Assembly (NCBI GenBank): GCA_016793065.1
Contig: JAEULV010000010.1
Coordinates: 62,001-126,000, forward strand
Length of the DNA stretch: 64,000 bases
Source of the DNA: Hyphomicrobiaceae bacterium
Lineage (GTDB): Bacteria > Pseudomonadota > Alphaproteobacteria > Rhizobiales > Ancalomicrobiaceae
Direction: 5' to 3'
The notes under the pieces were generated by a model. The model did no database searches, had not been told where the DNA came from, and saw only the letters and a list, made by a program, of their open reading frames with translations. Position numbers and translations under genes: made by a program. Positions 1 to 8,752 of this stretch are shown here, piece after piece. The first letter of the stretch is position 1. Each line of letters opens with the position of its first letter.

Positions 1-128
1 CAACTGCCGCCCCGCGCCAGGATCGTCGCGCCGTATTTCTTGAACGCGATCGGCGCCGCTTCCGCATAGAGCCGGTATTGCTGCGGATCAGTCACGCTCA
101 CATGCGCGATCCAGTACCCCTTGGCCAT
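1..128 (-). CDS. DUF1330 domain protein, C-terminal part outside window
   Basis: Only the first 42 or so residues are in the window. Reading on the minus strand from an ATG at 126-128, the protein starts MAKGYWIAHVSV and continues through a DPxxYxxY segment to a GATILARGG segment. This pattern is characteristic of the small DUF1330 family (about 95 residues, dimeric alpha/beta barrel fold), whose biochemical function is unknown. It points the same way as the exonuclease gene that follows but is separated from it by about 145 bases. Family assignment is fairly confident; function is unknown. Confidence 0.7.
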   Translation of the reverse strand, partial: MAKGYWIAHVSVTDPQQYRLYAEAAPIAFKKYGATILARGGS

Positions 129-274
129 CTGTCGTCCTCCCGGTTGCCCGCCCCGGTCCGCGCCGCGGCGAGTATTTTACCATTTGGACGAAGTGTAGCG
201 TGATTCCCGCCGGCCGCCAGCAAAACCCGCGATGTGGCCGCCGGGAAAGCAACCCGCGTCGCGGGTCGCGAACC

Positions 275-949
275 TCAGACCACCGCGTTTGAAGGCTCGC
301 TGATCTCCCGCTGGCGCTTCAGATAGACCCCGCGCTTTTCCATGTCCTTGAGGATCACGTACATTTCCGCAACCGTCAGCGCATCGTTGAAGGCGTCGTG
401 CTGACTGAGCTCGCGCAAGCCCAGATCCTCGATGATCTTGGCGAAGCGCAGATCGATCTGGGTATTCTGCGCCGCATGGCCATACTTGCGATCGTAGTAG
501 ATCTTCGAGACCTCGACCTGCTGGTTCGGCAGCGCGATGCCGAGCGTGTTGATCAGATACTTCGACAGCATCCGGCAATCGAAGTCGATCCAGTAGCCGA
601 GGATCGGCCGCGGCCCGAGAAACCGCAGGAATTCCGGCAACACCTCGTCCATCGGCCGGCCGGCCTCGACGTCGACCGAGCGCAGCTGGTGCACCTTGAT
701 CGATTCCGCCGTCATCTTGGCGTCGGGCTTGATCACCGCCTCGAACGTATCGCTGGTCAGGATCTTGTTGCCGCGAATCTTGATCGCGGCAATGGAAATC
801 ACGTCGTCGACCCAAGGGTCGAAACCGGTCGTCTCGCAGTCGACCGAAACCACTTCGCCGGTGGTGTTCTCGTCGAACAGGAAGTCGAACTGCCGATCGC
901 GCAGCGACATCCGGTCGATCAGGCGCCGAACCTTGCGGATGATGTTCAC
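275..949 (-). CDS. DnaQ-like 3'-5' exonuclease (DEDDh)
   Basis: A 224-residue protein of the DnaQ/DEDD exonuclease superfamily. The first acidic motif is visible as VSVDCETTGFDP (D37 and E39), the second in the GYWIDFDCRML segment, and the third as HDAFNDAL, where the His places it in the DEDDh class. Such enzymes hydrolyse nucleotides from DNA or RNA 3' ends with two metal ions. The gene lies 10 bases after the DUF294 signalling gene and is almost certainly co-transcribed with it. This pair commonly accompanies acetate-uptake genes in proteobacteria, as it does here. Its substrate is unknown, and it is not the replicative epsilon subunit by context. Confidence 0.85.
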   Translation of the reverse strand: MNIIRKVRRLIDRMSLRDRQFDFLFDENTTGEVVSVDCETTGFDPWVDDVISIAAIKIRGNKILTSDTFEAVIKPDAKMTAESIKVHQLRSVDVEAGRPMDEVLPEFLRFLGPRPILGYWIDFDCRMLSKYLINTLGIALPNQQVEVSKIYYDRKYGHAAQNTQIDLRFAKIIEDLGLRELSQHDAFNDALTVAEMYVILKDMEKRGVYLKRQREISEPSNAVV

Positions 950-959
950 GCTCGCCCCC

Positions 960-2774
960 TCAGAACATCGTCAGCTTGAAGTGGTTGCGCACCAGTTCCC
1001 GGAAGCGCTTCACCATCTTCAGCGACTCGCGCAGCAGGTCGCGATCGAGATTGCTCAGTTCCGAGGCCCGGATCAGCGATTCGCCCTCGGTCGTCCCCAG
1101 TCGCGCCGCCCTCAGCTGCGAGCGCACCCGCAGGCTCATGAAGAAGCGGAACGACGAGATCAGTTCGCGCTCGAACTCCTCGCCGAACTGCCCGAGCTTC
1201 GCCAGCGCGTGGATCCGGTCCACCGTCGACGGCGCCATCAGCCCCTTGTCGATCGCCAGCGAGCGCACGCCGTGCACGATCGGGAACGTGCCCGACTTCT
1301 TGATGTCGATGATCTCTTCCCGCCCGACCGTCGCCATCACCGTCGCCAGCACGCCGCCGGTTCCGGGAAACTGGTCGATCGCCTTGGCGAAATTGGCGAT
1401 CAGCACCGCCTCGCCGCGCATCAGCTCGATCATCCGCATCTTGGCGCGCGGCACCAGATCCGACCGGCCGGCAACGCCGATGGCATCGAAGAAGATGCCG
1501 AGATTGATCGAGCTCTCCGGATCGGGATCGTACACCCAGCGCTTCAGCTGCGCCTCGAACGTGTCGATGGTGCACGACCAGATCGGGTTCGACACCATGA
1601 CGTTGCCCGGGCATGGCGGGAAGCCGAATCGCTGCAGCGCGCCGGAGAATTCCGCGCGGAAATGGTTGATCGTGTCCTCACCCACCGGCACCGACAAAAG
1701 CAGGCCGTTGTCCTGGTCGGTGCGCACCGTCTGCTCGCCGCGCCCTTCCGACCCCATGATCATCAGCGCGCCGAATTCGCGGATCGATTCCGGCGCGACG
1801 AGGTCGAACAGCTTGGCGATCAGGCGGCGGTTGAGGTCCGAGGTGATCTCGGCGATATCCTCGACCTTGACCCCCTGCTTGTGCAGCCGCTCCACCTGCG
1901 CCTGGATGTCGCGCGCCGGCGCCGCCAGATCGTCGGTCGTCCGCGCCCGGTCGATGCGGCCGGGAATGAGCTGCGAATTGCCGGCGAACAGGCCGAGCAG
2001 GTCGACGTCCTCCATCATGCCGACCAGTTCGCCGCCGCGCTTGACCGCGACGCGCCGGATATTGTGCTTGGTCATCTGGATCAGTGCCTCGAACACGAAC
2101 TCGTCTTCGCTCGAGCTGATCAGGTTGTAGCGGGCGATCGAGCCGATCGGCGCGTCGAGCGGCTTGCGCTCCAGGATCGTCGACCGCCACAGGTCGGTGC
2201 CGGTAACGAGCCCGATGCGACCGTCGCCGCCGCGCACGAACACCGCATTGGCGTCGCGGTCGCGCATGGTGTGCGCCACCCGCTCGATCGACGCGATCGC
2301 GTCGACGAAGATCGCCGCGCGGACATTGGCGTCGCCGATGCGCGAGCGCATCACCGACTCGACCCCGTCCGCCTCCTCGGCCTTGGCCATGGCGTCGAGC
2401 TTGCGCGAGATGTCCGAATAGAAGAACGCCGCGAACGACGGATTGCGCTTGATCAGGTCGAGCGTCAGCTCCTTCGGGATCAGGTAGCACAGCGTCTCTT
2501 CCGCCGCGACGAACCGGCTGCCGGCGGTGCCGTGCACCAGCGCCCGCGAATCGAACACCTCCTTCGGCCCCAGCACCGCCTCGATGTCGCCGGCGTCGTG
2601 CTCCTCCACCGCGCCCTTGATCACCACATAGAGCACCTCGGCCGAATGCCCGGCCTCGATGATCGCCTCGCCCGGTCGGAAATAGCCGATGTCGAGGACC
2701 GAGCGCAGTTCGGCGATTTCAGCGGCCGAAAGCCGGTCGAACGGAGGATTTGCCGCGTCAAATGCCTTGGGCAT
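960..2774 (-). CDS. cNMP-binding/CBS/DUF294 putative nucleotidyltransferase
   Basis: A protein of about 604 residues with the layout of the DUF294 signal-transduction family. An N-terminal cyclic-nucleotide-binding (Crp-like) domain is followed by a CBS pair, then a nucleotidyltransferase-like segment (GSEGRGEQTVRTDQDNG) and a C-terminal helical DUF294_C domain. The GSxGRxE...D.D pattern resembles the GlnD-type active site. The start is taken at ATG 2774 (MPKAFD), with GGGATGG just upstream; ATG 2786 is an alternative, and longer extensions are unlikely. It is followed closely by the exonuclease gene. The role is probably regulatory, possibly of acetate metabolism given the neighbouring actP, but that is inference. 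Confidence 0.85.
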   Translation of the reverse strand: MPKAFDAANPPFDRLSAAEIAELRSVLDIGYFRPGEAIIEAGHSAEVLYVVIKGAVEEHDAGDIEAVLGPKEVFDSRALVHGTAGSRFVAAEETLCYLIPKELTLDLIKRNPSFAAFFYSDISRKLDAMAKAEEADGVESVMRSRIGDANVRAAIFVDAIASIERVAHTMRDRDANAVFVRGGDGRIGLVTGTDLWRSTILERKPLDAPIGSIARYNLISSSEDEFVFEALIQMTKHNIRRVAVKRGGELVGMMEDVDLLGLFAGNSQLIPGRIDRARTTDDLAAPARDIQAQVERLHKQGVKVEDIAEITSDLNRRLIAKLFDLVAPESIREFGALMIMGSEGRGEQTVRTDQDNGLLLSVPVGEDTINHFRAEFSGALQRFGFPPCPGNVMVSNPIWSCTIDTFEAQLKRWVYDPDPESSINLGIFFDAIGVAGRSDLVPRAKMRMIELMRGEAVLIANFAKAIDQFPGTGGVLATVMATVGREEIIDIKKSGTFPIVHGVRSLAIDKGLMAPSTVDRIHALAKLGQFGEEFERELISSFRFFMSLRVRSQLRAARLGTTEGESLIRASELSNLDRDLLRESLKMVKRFRELVRNHFKLTMF

Positions 2775-2898
2775 CGTCTTTTCCATCCCTGCCGCGTCGC
2801 TTGCCGGCAATTCCGGCGCTCGACGCGAAAACCCAGATCCGCGACCGATCTCGGGCACGGCTCCTCCCGCCCCGGCCGACCGCTTTTGCAGTACCAAC

Positions 2899-3018
2899 GG
2901 GCATTGACAATGACCGATGGTATTCCTGACACGAGTTTCTCATGCCTCTGATGCAGATGAGAAATTCCCGTGTCCCCGGAGGACCGGCGCGTCAGCGCCT
3001 TCGGCCTCCGGTATGACC
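2899..3018 (+). repeat. Structured 120-bp intergenic repeat, copy A
   Basis: This stretch aligns without gaps to 36835-36954, with 98 of 120 positions identical by hand count. Each copy folds into two hairpins. The first has arms GACACG..TTTCTCAT (2928-2943) and ATGAGAAA..CGTGTC (2957-2974). The second has CCGGAGG (2976-2982) with CCTCCGG (3005-3011), enclosing GGCGC/GCGCC. It lies upstream of the DUF294 gene and downstream of actP. It is a dispersed repeat or RNA element of unknown identity. Strand is arbitrary. Confidence 0.8.
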
Positions 3019-3324
3019 GCGAACCGTCGGGACGCGCCCGACAGCCATGGCATCGCGGCGCCCGCTGCCGACGCCCAACACCCCTGGTCTTGCCGTCAAT
3101 GTTCTTGCCGTCAAATCGCCTCGCCCGACACCTGCCACCGCCCTCGTGACAGCTTGTCGACGCATGTTCAAGGCCGCAAGCGCCCCCGGCTCCGCCGACT
3201 GCCCCTGCTTAGCCACTCTTGCCGCACCCGCCTTGCGCCGGATCAAGCGCCCGGCGATCGGCATGGGGCCGACACCTCGACCGATCCGCCGCCGCGCCCG
3301 GCGGGGATGACCCGTTCGTGGAAC
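3019..3324. other. Intergenic region without convincing gene
   Basis: About 300 bases between the repeat element and the actP terminator. Open frames exist on both strands but none has a credible ribosome binding site, a conserved motif or GC-skewed third positions, so nothing is called here. Confidence 0.5.
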
Positions 3325-3357
3325 AAAAAAGCCGGATCGCTCGCGCGACCCGGCTTT
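3325..3357 (-). terminator. Intrinsic terminator of actP
   Basis: On the minus strand a stem AAAGCCGG/CCGGCTTT closes a GC-rich loop and runs into a T tract (the AAAAAA at 3325-3330 read on the other strand). It lies about 60 bases past the actP stop. A second GC-rich palindrome (GGCCGCGGGC with GCCCGCGGCC, about 3374-3411) sits between the two. Confidence 0.75.
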
Positions 3358-3418
3358 CAGGTTTCGATCCGCTCGGCCGCGGGCACGAAGTTGTTCGCGC
3401 CCGCGGCCGAAGTCGGGA

Positions 3419-5119
3419 TCAGTGCGCCGACGCGCCGGCGGCGCCAACGCCGGTTTCCGAACGGATGTACTGGGCGTCATGGGCTTCGCGTTCAGCGGCG
3501 CCCTGAGCCGAGGTATCCATCTTCGACACCAGGTAGATGATGATGAACGCGGCCGACATCGAGAACAGCGCCGGGTTCGAGTACGGGAACATCGCCGAGC
3601 CCTTCGGGTTGCCGAGAACGGCTTCCCACACGCCCGGGCTGACGACGGTCAGCACGACCGACAGCAGCAGGCCGATATAGCCGCCGACGACGGCGCCCTT
3701 GGTGGTGGTGGACTTCACGAACATGGTCATGACCAGGACCGGGAAGTTGCACGACGCGGCGACAGCGAAGGCGAGACCGACCATGAAGGCGACGTTGATC
3801 GACTCGAAGATATAGCCGAGCGCGATGGCGACGACGCCGATGACGATCGCCGAGATCTTGGAAATGTTGATTTCCTTGTTCTCGTCGACGCGGCCCTTGG
3901 CGATGACCGAGGCGTAGAGGTCATGCGAGACCGCCGAGGCGCCAGCCAGCGTCAGGCCGGCCACCACCGCGAGGATGGTCGCGAACGCCACCGCCGAGAT
4001 GAAGCCGAAGAAGAGGTTGCCGCCGACCGCGTTCGACAGGTGCACCGCGGCCATGTTGCCGCCGCCGGTGATGTCCTTGATCTTGTCGTACACGCCGCCG
4101 GCACCCAGCTTGTAGAACGACGGGTCGTTCATCAGGAAGGTGATGGCGCCGAAGCCGATGATGAAGGTCAGGATGTAGAAGTAGCCGATGAAGCCGGTGG
4201 CATAGAACACCGACTTGCGGGCCGCCTTCGCGTCGGCGACGGTGAAGAAGCGCATCAGGATGTGCGGCAGGCCGGCGGTGCCGAACATCAGGGCGAGGCC
4301 GAGCGAGATCGCCGACACCGGATCGCTGACGAGACCGCCGGGGCCCATGATCTTCAGGCCGGCCGGATGGATCTTGACGGCGTCCTGGAACATCGCTTCC
4401 GGCGAGAAGCCGTACTTGAGCATGACCATGAAGGCCATGAACGAGGCGCCGCCGAGCAGGAGGCAGGCCTTGATGATCTGCACCCAGGTGGTGGCGACCA
4501 TGCCGCCGAACGCCACATAGGCGATCATCAGCACGCCGACGACGATGACCGCCCAGAGATAGGGCAGGCCGAACAGCAGCTGGATCAGCTTGCCGGCGCC
4601 GACCATCTGCGCGATCAGGTAGAACGCGACGACGGTGAGGGTGCCGATGGCCGCCAGGGTGCGGATCGGGGTCTGGGCGAGGCGGAACGAGGCCACGTCG
4701 GCGAAGGTGAACTTGCCGAGGTTGCGCAGGCGTTCGGCGATCAGGAACAGGATCACCGGCCAGCCGACGAGCCAGCCCACCGAGAAGATCAGGCCGTCAT
4801 AGCCGGTGGAGAACACCAGCGCCGAAATGCCGAGGAACGAGGCGGCCGACATGTAGTCGCCGGCGATCGCAAGGCCGTTCTGGAAGCCGGTGATGCCGCC
4901 GCCGGCGGTGTAGAACTGCGCAGCCGACTTCGACTGGGCAGCGGCCCACTTCGTGATGCCGAGCGTGGCGCCGACGAAGATGAGGAACATGATGATGGCC
5001 GACCAGTTGGTCGCGGCCTTCTGGACTTCGCCTTCGACCGCGCCGGCGGCGAAAGCAACGCCGGCCGAGAGCGCGAGCGCGCCGAGGCCGAGCGAAAGGG
5101 TGTTGAGAGCCCGCTTCAC
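3419..5119 (-). CDS. actP: Cation/acetate symporter ActP
   Basis: A 566-residue sodium:solute symporter family protein. It begins with a signal-peptide-like segment (about residues 1-25) typical of ActP, followed by about 13 hydrophobic membrane segments. Diagnostic stretches include [20 protein letters not shown] and [16 protein letters not shown]. It imports acetate and other short monocarboxylates with a cation across the inner membrane. The start codon overlaps the DUF485 stop by four bases (ATGA), so the two are translationally coupled. The length matches the family. Confidence 0.93.
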   Translation of the reverse strand: MKRALNTLSLGLGALALSAGVAFAAGAVEGEVQKAATNWSAIIMFLIFVGATLGITKWAAAQSKSAAQFYTAGGGITGFQNGLAIAGDYMSAASFLGISALVFSTGYDGLIFSVGWLVGWPVILFLIAERLRNLGKFTFADVASFRLAQTPIRTLAAIGTLTVVAFYLIAQMVGAGKLIQLLFGLPYLWAVIVVGVLMIAYVAFGGMVATTWVQIIKACLLLGGASFMAFMVMLKYGFSPEAMFQDAVKIHPAGLKIMGPGGLVSDPVSAISLGLALMFGTAGLPHILMRFFTVADAKAARKSVFYATGFIGYFYILTFIIGFGAITFLMNDPSFYKLGAGGVYDKIKDITGGGNMAAVHLSNAVGGNLFFGFISAVAFATILAVVAGLTLAGASAVSHDLYASVIAKGRVDENKEINISKISAIVIGVVAIALGYIFESINVAFMVGLAFAVAASCNFPVLVMTMFVKSTTTKGAVVGGYIGLLLSVVLTVVSPGVWEAVLGNPKGSAMFPYSNPALFSMSAAFIIIYLVSKMDTSAQGAAEREAHDAQYIRSETGVGAAGASAH

Positions 5120-5424
5120 TTCATGGCCTCCTCTTTGATCTTGGCGATGAGACCATCAAATTCGCTGTTGGCCTTGGCGACGTAGATGCCGGTCAGCACG
5201 AAGGCCGACACGATGACCGCGAGACCGATCGGAATACCGACGGTCATCACGCCCGTGCCGAGCGGCGTGGCCAGGAACGGCTTGTTGAAAGCCACCAGCA
5301 GGATGAAGCCGAAATAGACGGCGAGCATGGCGAAGGTCAGCATCCAGGCAAAGCCCGTCCGCTTCTTCACCAAAAGGTGGAAGTCCGGATTGCTCCGGAT
5401 CTTTGCGACCATATCGTCTTTCAA
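5116..5424 (-). CDS. yjcH: DUF485 membrane protein (YjcH-like)
   Basis: A 102-residue protein with two hydrophobic segments separated by a short loop, an N-terminal [14 protein letters not shown] motif and a C-terminal ANSEFDGLI segment, as in DUF485 proteins encoded with ActP. The start appears to be TTG at 5422-5424, because GGGAGG lies at the right distance from it, while the next in-frame ATG is four codons downstream and too far from that site. It probably assists or regulates the acetate symporter; the exact role is not established. Confidence 0.9.
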   Translation of the reverse strand: MKDDMVAKIRSNPDFHLLVKKRTGFAWMLTFAMLAVYFGFILLVAFNKPFLATPLGTGVMTVGIPIGLAVIVSAFVLTGIYVAKANSEFDGLIAKIKEEAMK

Positions 5425-5791
5425 AGGTACCTCCCTCGAGTTTCCCGAATTCCTGGAAGCCGGGTCCGCGCATTCGACCGGCTTCCGTCATTTCCCGCCC
5501 GACCGGTATAATTCACCTCCGACAATGGCCTGATGACATTGCCTTGAGGCTCGACCGACAGCCCGACGCGTCGATGGTGAAACAAGTTCGGGCAGACATG
5601 ATAGTACGGACCCTGGCTCTCGCCCGGCCTCCCAGCCGGTCAAGCGCCCGATCCGTCCATCAATGTCCGCTTCCCCCCGAAGCCCCATCGGCAAGCCGGC
5701 ACTCTCCCCATGCCGGGCCGATCCCTTCCAATGTACAATCGTTTTGAAACCTGTGGACCCCGCACTTCGTCGCGCGACTTTCGGACTATAA

Positions 5792-5814
5792 ACTTATGGA
5801 TAAATACCATAAGT
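5792..5814. promoter_or_regulatory. Perfect 8-bp-arm palindrome, candidate operator
   Basis: ACTTATGG and CCATAAGT flank a 7-base AT-only spacer (ATAAATA). The 23-base size and dyad symmetry are those of a dimeric repressor or activator site. No regulator was identified. Confidence 0.45.
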
Positions 5815-5867
5815 AGGAACACGCTATTCCAGGCGGTCAATTCTGTCTCGCGAACTGTATTCACAAA

Positions 5868-5937
5868 CGATTATTTCAACCGATTAGGATTTCGCACCTG
5901 CGATTATTCGCGATTCAATACGATCTTCAATCGATTA
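5868..5937. promoter_or_regulatory. Helically phased CGATT(A/C) motif array
   Basis: CGATTA or close variants start at 5868, 5881, 5901, 5911, 5921 (CGATCT) and 5932. The last five are spaced 20, 10, 10 and 11 bases apart, so they would lie on one face of the helix. It sits about 310 bases upstream of olsB. It may be a cooperative protein-binding array. Confidence 0.4.
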
Positions 5938-6250
5938 AAGCCGGGACGGGCAGGATCAACAGTCGATACAACCAGCGGCAATCGCCCTACATCCGGACTC
6001 GCACGCATCCCCCGCGCCGACCCGGAATTTTTCCGTCGCGACGATTTTCGCTGTCGTCGAACTGTCGTCGTCCCGTCACCGCTTCTTCGACGAACCGTGA
6101 TCAACGTCGCCTCGCATCGCCGCGATCGACCATTGCCTGCGTCGATGCGCGCCGGGCCGACGCGCAATGCGCCACACCGCCCGCGCCCCGCCTGGCAAGG
6201 CCACTCGAGAGGCGCCGCGAGGGTGCCCGTCGAAGGAGCGGAAGCGAACC

Positions 6251-7225
6251 ATGACAGCCCGGATCAATCTTGCCGCCCGCCCGAACACCGCCCGTCATGC
6301 GCCCGCCCGCCTGTTGCCGCACCTTGGTGCCCTCAGCCGCCTGCCGAGCGGCGCCATGCCGTTCCTGCCGGCCCTGAAGCTGCCGGTCGCCTTCGGCCGC
6401 CTGCCCGGCGCCGGCGAGAGCCTCGGCCGCCTCGGCAATCTCGAGGTCCGTCTTGCTCATACCGTCGGCGAGGTCATCGCCGCCCAGCAGCTGCGCTACC
6501 GGGTGTTCTACGAGGAAATGTCGGCCATCGCCGATGCCATGACCCTGTTCACCCGCCGCGACGCCGACCGCTTCGACGCCGTCTGTGACCATCTGCTCGT
6601 CGTCGACCACTCCGAGACCAAGCGCTCGTTCGGCAAGCCCAAGCCGCGCATCGTCGGCACCTACCGGCTGCTGCGCCAGTCCGTCGCCGAGCGCAACGGC
6701 GGCTTCTACAGCGCCTCGGAATACGACGTCGACGCCCTGGTCGACCGCCATCCCGGCCTCAACTTCCTCGAACTCGGTCGTTCCTGCGTGCTCGAGCCCT
6801 ATCGCGACAAGCGCACCGTCGAATTGCTCTGGCACGGCATCTGGGCCTATGTGCTGCGCCACAAGATTGACGTGCTGATCGGCTGCGCCTCGATCGAGGG
6901 CACCGACCCCTCGCGCCTCGCCACCCAGCTGTCGTTCCTGCATCACTTCGCCGGCGCGCCCGACGCCTGGCGCGTCCGCGCCCTGCCCGAGCGCTACGTC
7001 ACCATGGACCGGATTTCCAAGGCGATGATCGACCAGAAGGCGGCGCTGCGCGCCCTGCCGCCGCTGATCAAGGGCTACCTGCGCGTCGGCGCCTATATCG
7101 GCGACGGCGCCGTCACCGATCACCAGTTCGGCACCACCGACGTCTGCATGATCATGCCGGTCGCCAACATCGCCGGCCGCTACGTCCAGCACTACGGCGC
7201 CGACGCCGGCCGCTACGCCGCCTGA
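6251..7225 (+). CDS. olsB: L-ornithine N(alpha)-acyltransferase OlsB-like
   Basis: A 324-residue GNAT-fold acyltransferase. After a 60-residue basic N-terminus comes the OlsB core: EVIAAQQLRYRVFYEEM, then DHLLVVD, IVGTYRLLR, and the ELGRSCVLEPYRDKRT segment that contacts the acyl carrier. OlsB transfers a 3-hydroxyacyl chain from acyl carrier protein to ornithine, giving lyso-ornithine lipid in the inner membrane. The start at 6251 is supported by GGAGCGGAAG just upstream; upstream in-frame ATGs lack a site. It is monocistronic here; the second-step acyltransferase OlsA is not nearby. Related enzymes can use other amino acids, so substrate is inferred. Confidence 0.85.
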   Translation: MTARINLAARPNTARHAPARLLPHLGALSRLPSGAMPFLPALKLPVAFGRLPGAGESLGRLGNLEVRLAHTVGEVIAAQQLRYRVFYEEMSAIADAMTLFTRRDADRFDAVCDHLLVVDHSETKRSFGKPKPRIVGTYRLLRQSVAERNGGFYSASEYDVDALVDRHPGLNFLELGRSCVLEPYRDKRTVELLWHGIWAYVLRHKIDVLIGCASIEGTDPSRLATQLSFLHHFAGAPDAWRVRALPERYVTMDRISKAMIDQKAALRALPPLIKGYLRVGAYIGDGAVTDHQFGTTDVCMIMPVANIAGRYVQHYGADAGRYAA

Positions 7226-7249
7226 CCGGCACCCCCGTTCAAGAAAAAG

Positions 7250-7277
7250 ATGGCCCGGTCGCGATCGACCGGGCCAT
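7250..7277. terminator. Bidirectional terminator between olsB and rnd
   Basis: A perfect 12-bp stem ATGGCCCGGTCG/CGACCGGGCCAT with a 4-base loop. It is flanked by AAGAAAAAG on the left and TTTCATTT on the right, so it can serve both convergent genes. Confidence 0.8.
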
Positions 7278-7312
7278 TTCATTTCAACCGGTCACGTGGT
7301 GGAAATGACGCG

Positions 7313-7933
7313 TCAGGAATGGGCGAAGATGTCGGCTTCGTCCCACTGCAACAGGTCGAGCTTCGCCCGCGTCGGCAGGAAGTCGAAACAGGCCTTCGCC
7401 ATCTCCAGTCGCCCCTCGCGCTCCAGCATCACATCGAGCTTCGCCCGCACCTGATGCAGGTGGAGCACGTCGGACGCGGCATATTCCAGCTGCGCCGGCG
7501 TCAGCTCCTCCGCCCCCCAGTCCGACGACTGCTGCTGCTTCGAGATCTCGACCCCGAGGGTTTCCTTCAGCAGATCCTTCAGCCCGTGCCGGTCGGTATA
7601 GGTCCGCGCCAGCCGCGAGGCTATCTTGGTACAATAGATCGGCGTCGTCACCACGCCGAACCGGTGCAGCAGCACCGCCACGTCGAACCGGGCGTAGTGA
7701 AACAGCTTGGTGACGGCCGTGTCGGCCAGCAGCCGCTCGAGGTTCGGCGCCCGGTTCGCCCCTTGCGGGATCTGCACCACATCGGCGCTGCCGTCGCCGG
7801 GCGACAGCTGCACCACGCACAGCCGGTCGCGATGCGGCATCAGCCCCATGGTCTCGGTATCGATGGCGGCGCTGTCGGTGTAGAGCGCCAGGGCGGCATC
7901 GGAGAGATCTCCGACATGGGTGCGAATCGTCAT
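7313..7933 (-). CDS. Ribonuclease D-like 3'-5' exoribonuclease
   Basis: A 206-residue short-form ribonuclease D of the DEDD superfamily. Motif I is AIDTETMGL, motif II KLFHYARFDVAVL, and motif III has the YAASDVLHL tyrosine-type ending (DEDDy). The HRDC domains of full-length RNase D are absent, as usual for this alphaproteobacterial short form. ATG 7933 is preferred over a 17-residue N-terminal extension because the protein aligns from MTIRTH. It probably trims RNA 3' ends. Confidence 0.88.
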   Translation of the reverse strand: MTIRTHVGDLSDAALALYTDSAAIDTETMGLMPHRDRLCVVQLSPGDGSADVVQIPQGANRAPNLERLLADTAVTKLFHYARFDVAVLLHRFGVVTTPIYCTKIASRLARTYTDRHGLKDLLKETLGVEISKQQQSSDWGAEELTPAQLEYAASDVLHLHQVRAKLDVMLEREGRLEMAKACFDFLPTRAKLDLLQWDEADIFAHS

Positions 7934-8026
7934 CGGTCGCCTCGTCAGTTCAGCTGCGCCGTTGTTGCCCGCCATCGCCATCAAGACAAGAGCAAGCGCG
8001 CCACGCCGACCCGCGCCGCGCCCCGT

Positions 8027-8752
8027 TCAGGCCGCCTTCGGCCCGCCCGAATGCAGGCCGCATTCCTTGCGGCTCTCGTCTTCCCACCACCAGCGCCCCG
8101 CCCGTTCCGGCTCGCCCATCCTGACCGCCCGCGTGCACGGCGCGCAGCCGATCGAGGGAAAGCCCCGGTCGTGCAGCTCGTTGTAGGGCACGTGCTCGGC
8201 CGCGATGAACCGCGCCAGCTGGTCGCGGCTCCAGTCGAAGATCGGCGCCGCCTTGATCAGCCCGCGGCCCTCGTCGGCTTCCACCATCGCCAGTCCGGCG
8301 CGGTTTTCCGACTGCTCCGCCCGCAGCCCGGTCAGCCAGATCGCCGCCCCCGCCAGCGCCCGGCCGAGCGGCTCCACCTTGCGCACGCCGCAGCAGCGCT
8401 TGCGCGCCTCGATCGAGGCCCGGAAGCCGTTGATCCCCTGCTCGCCGACCAGCGCCTCGGTCGCTTCCCGCTCCGGATAGAACGGCCGGATCTTCAGGCC
8501 GTACCACGCTTCGGTCCGCATCCAGACGTCATAGGTCTCCGGATACATCCGCCCGGTATCGAGCGTCGCCACCTCGATATCGAGCCCCGACTGGCCTATG
8601 AAATGCGCGATCGCCTGATCCTCCACCCCGAACGAGGTGGTGAACACGATCCGCCCGTCCGTCGCCGCCCGCAACGCCGCCAGCCGACCGGCAACGTCCA
8701 GCCCGGCAAGCTCGCCCGCCAGAGCCGCCGCCCGCGCCGCAAGTCCGCTCAT
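8027..8752 (-). CDS. cysH: Adenylyl-sulfate reductase (thioredoxin-dependent), CysH
   Basis: A 241-residue PAPS/APS reductase. The PP-loop-like TTSFGVEDQ segment binds the nucleotide. CC (in RKRCCGVRKVEP) and CAPC cysteine pairs form the [4Fe-4S] site, marking the APS-reducing type. The C-terminal KECGLH holds the catalytic cysteine. It reduces activated sulfate to sulfite in assimilation. Its start overlaps the DUF934 stop by four bases, making it the last gene of the sulfite reductase operon. Confidence 0.93.
   Translation of the reverse strand: MSGLAARAAALAGELAGLDVAGRLAALRAATDGRIVFTTSFGVEDQAIAHFIGQSGLDIEVATLDTGRMYPETYDVWMRTEAWYGLKIRPFYPEREATEALVGEQGINGFRASIEARKRCCGVRKVEPLGRALAGAAIWLTGLRAEQSENRAGLAMVEADEGRGLIKAAPIFDWSRDQLARFIAAEHVPYNELHDRGFPSIGCAPCTRAVRMGEPERAGRWWWEDESRKECGLHSGGPKAA

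Larger units (their letters stand above)
5425..6250. promoter_or_regulatory. Long AT-rich intergenic region between actP operon and olsB
   Basis: About 825 bases with no credible gene. The actP operon promoter should lie at its left end. From about 5740 to 5960 the sequence is markedly AT-richer than the surroundings and contains a perfect palindrome (5792-5814) and a phased array of CGATT motifs (5868-5937). These suggest a complex regulatory region or olsB leader. Confidence 0.5.

Noticed and set aside
696-2951. 751-codon open frame on the plus strand
   Set aside because: It is antisense to the DUF294 and exonuclease genes. It is rich in Arg, His and Asp in the way expected from the reverse strand of high-GC genes, with no domain or ribosome binding site.
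3422-5185. 587-codon open frame opposite actP
   Set aside because: Mirror frame of the membrane protein ActP; composition is extremely charged and has no recognisable domain.
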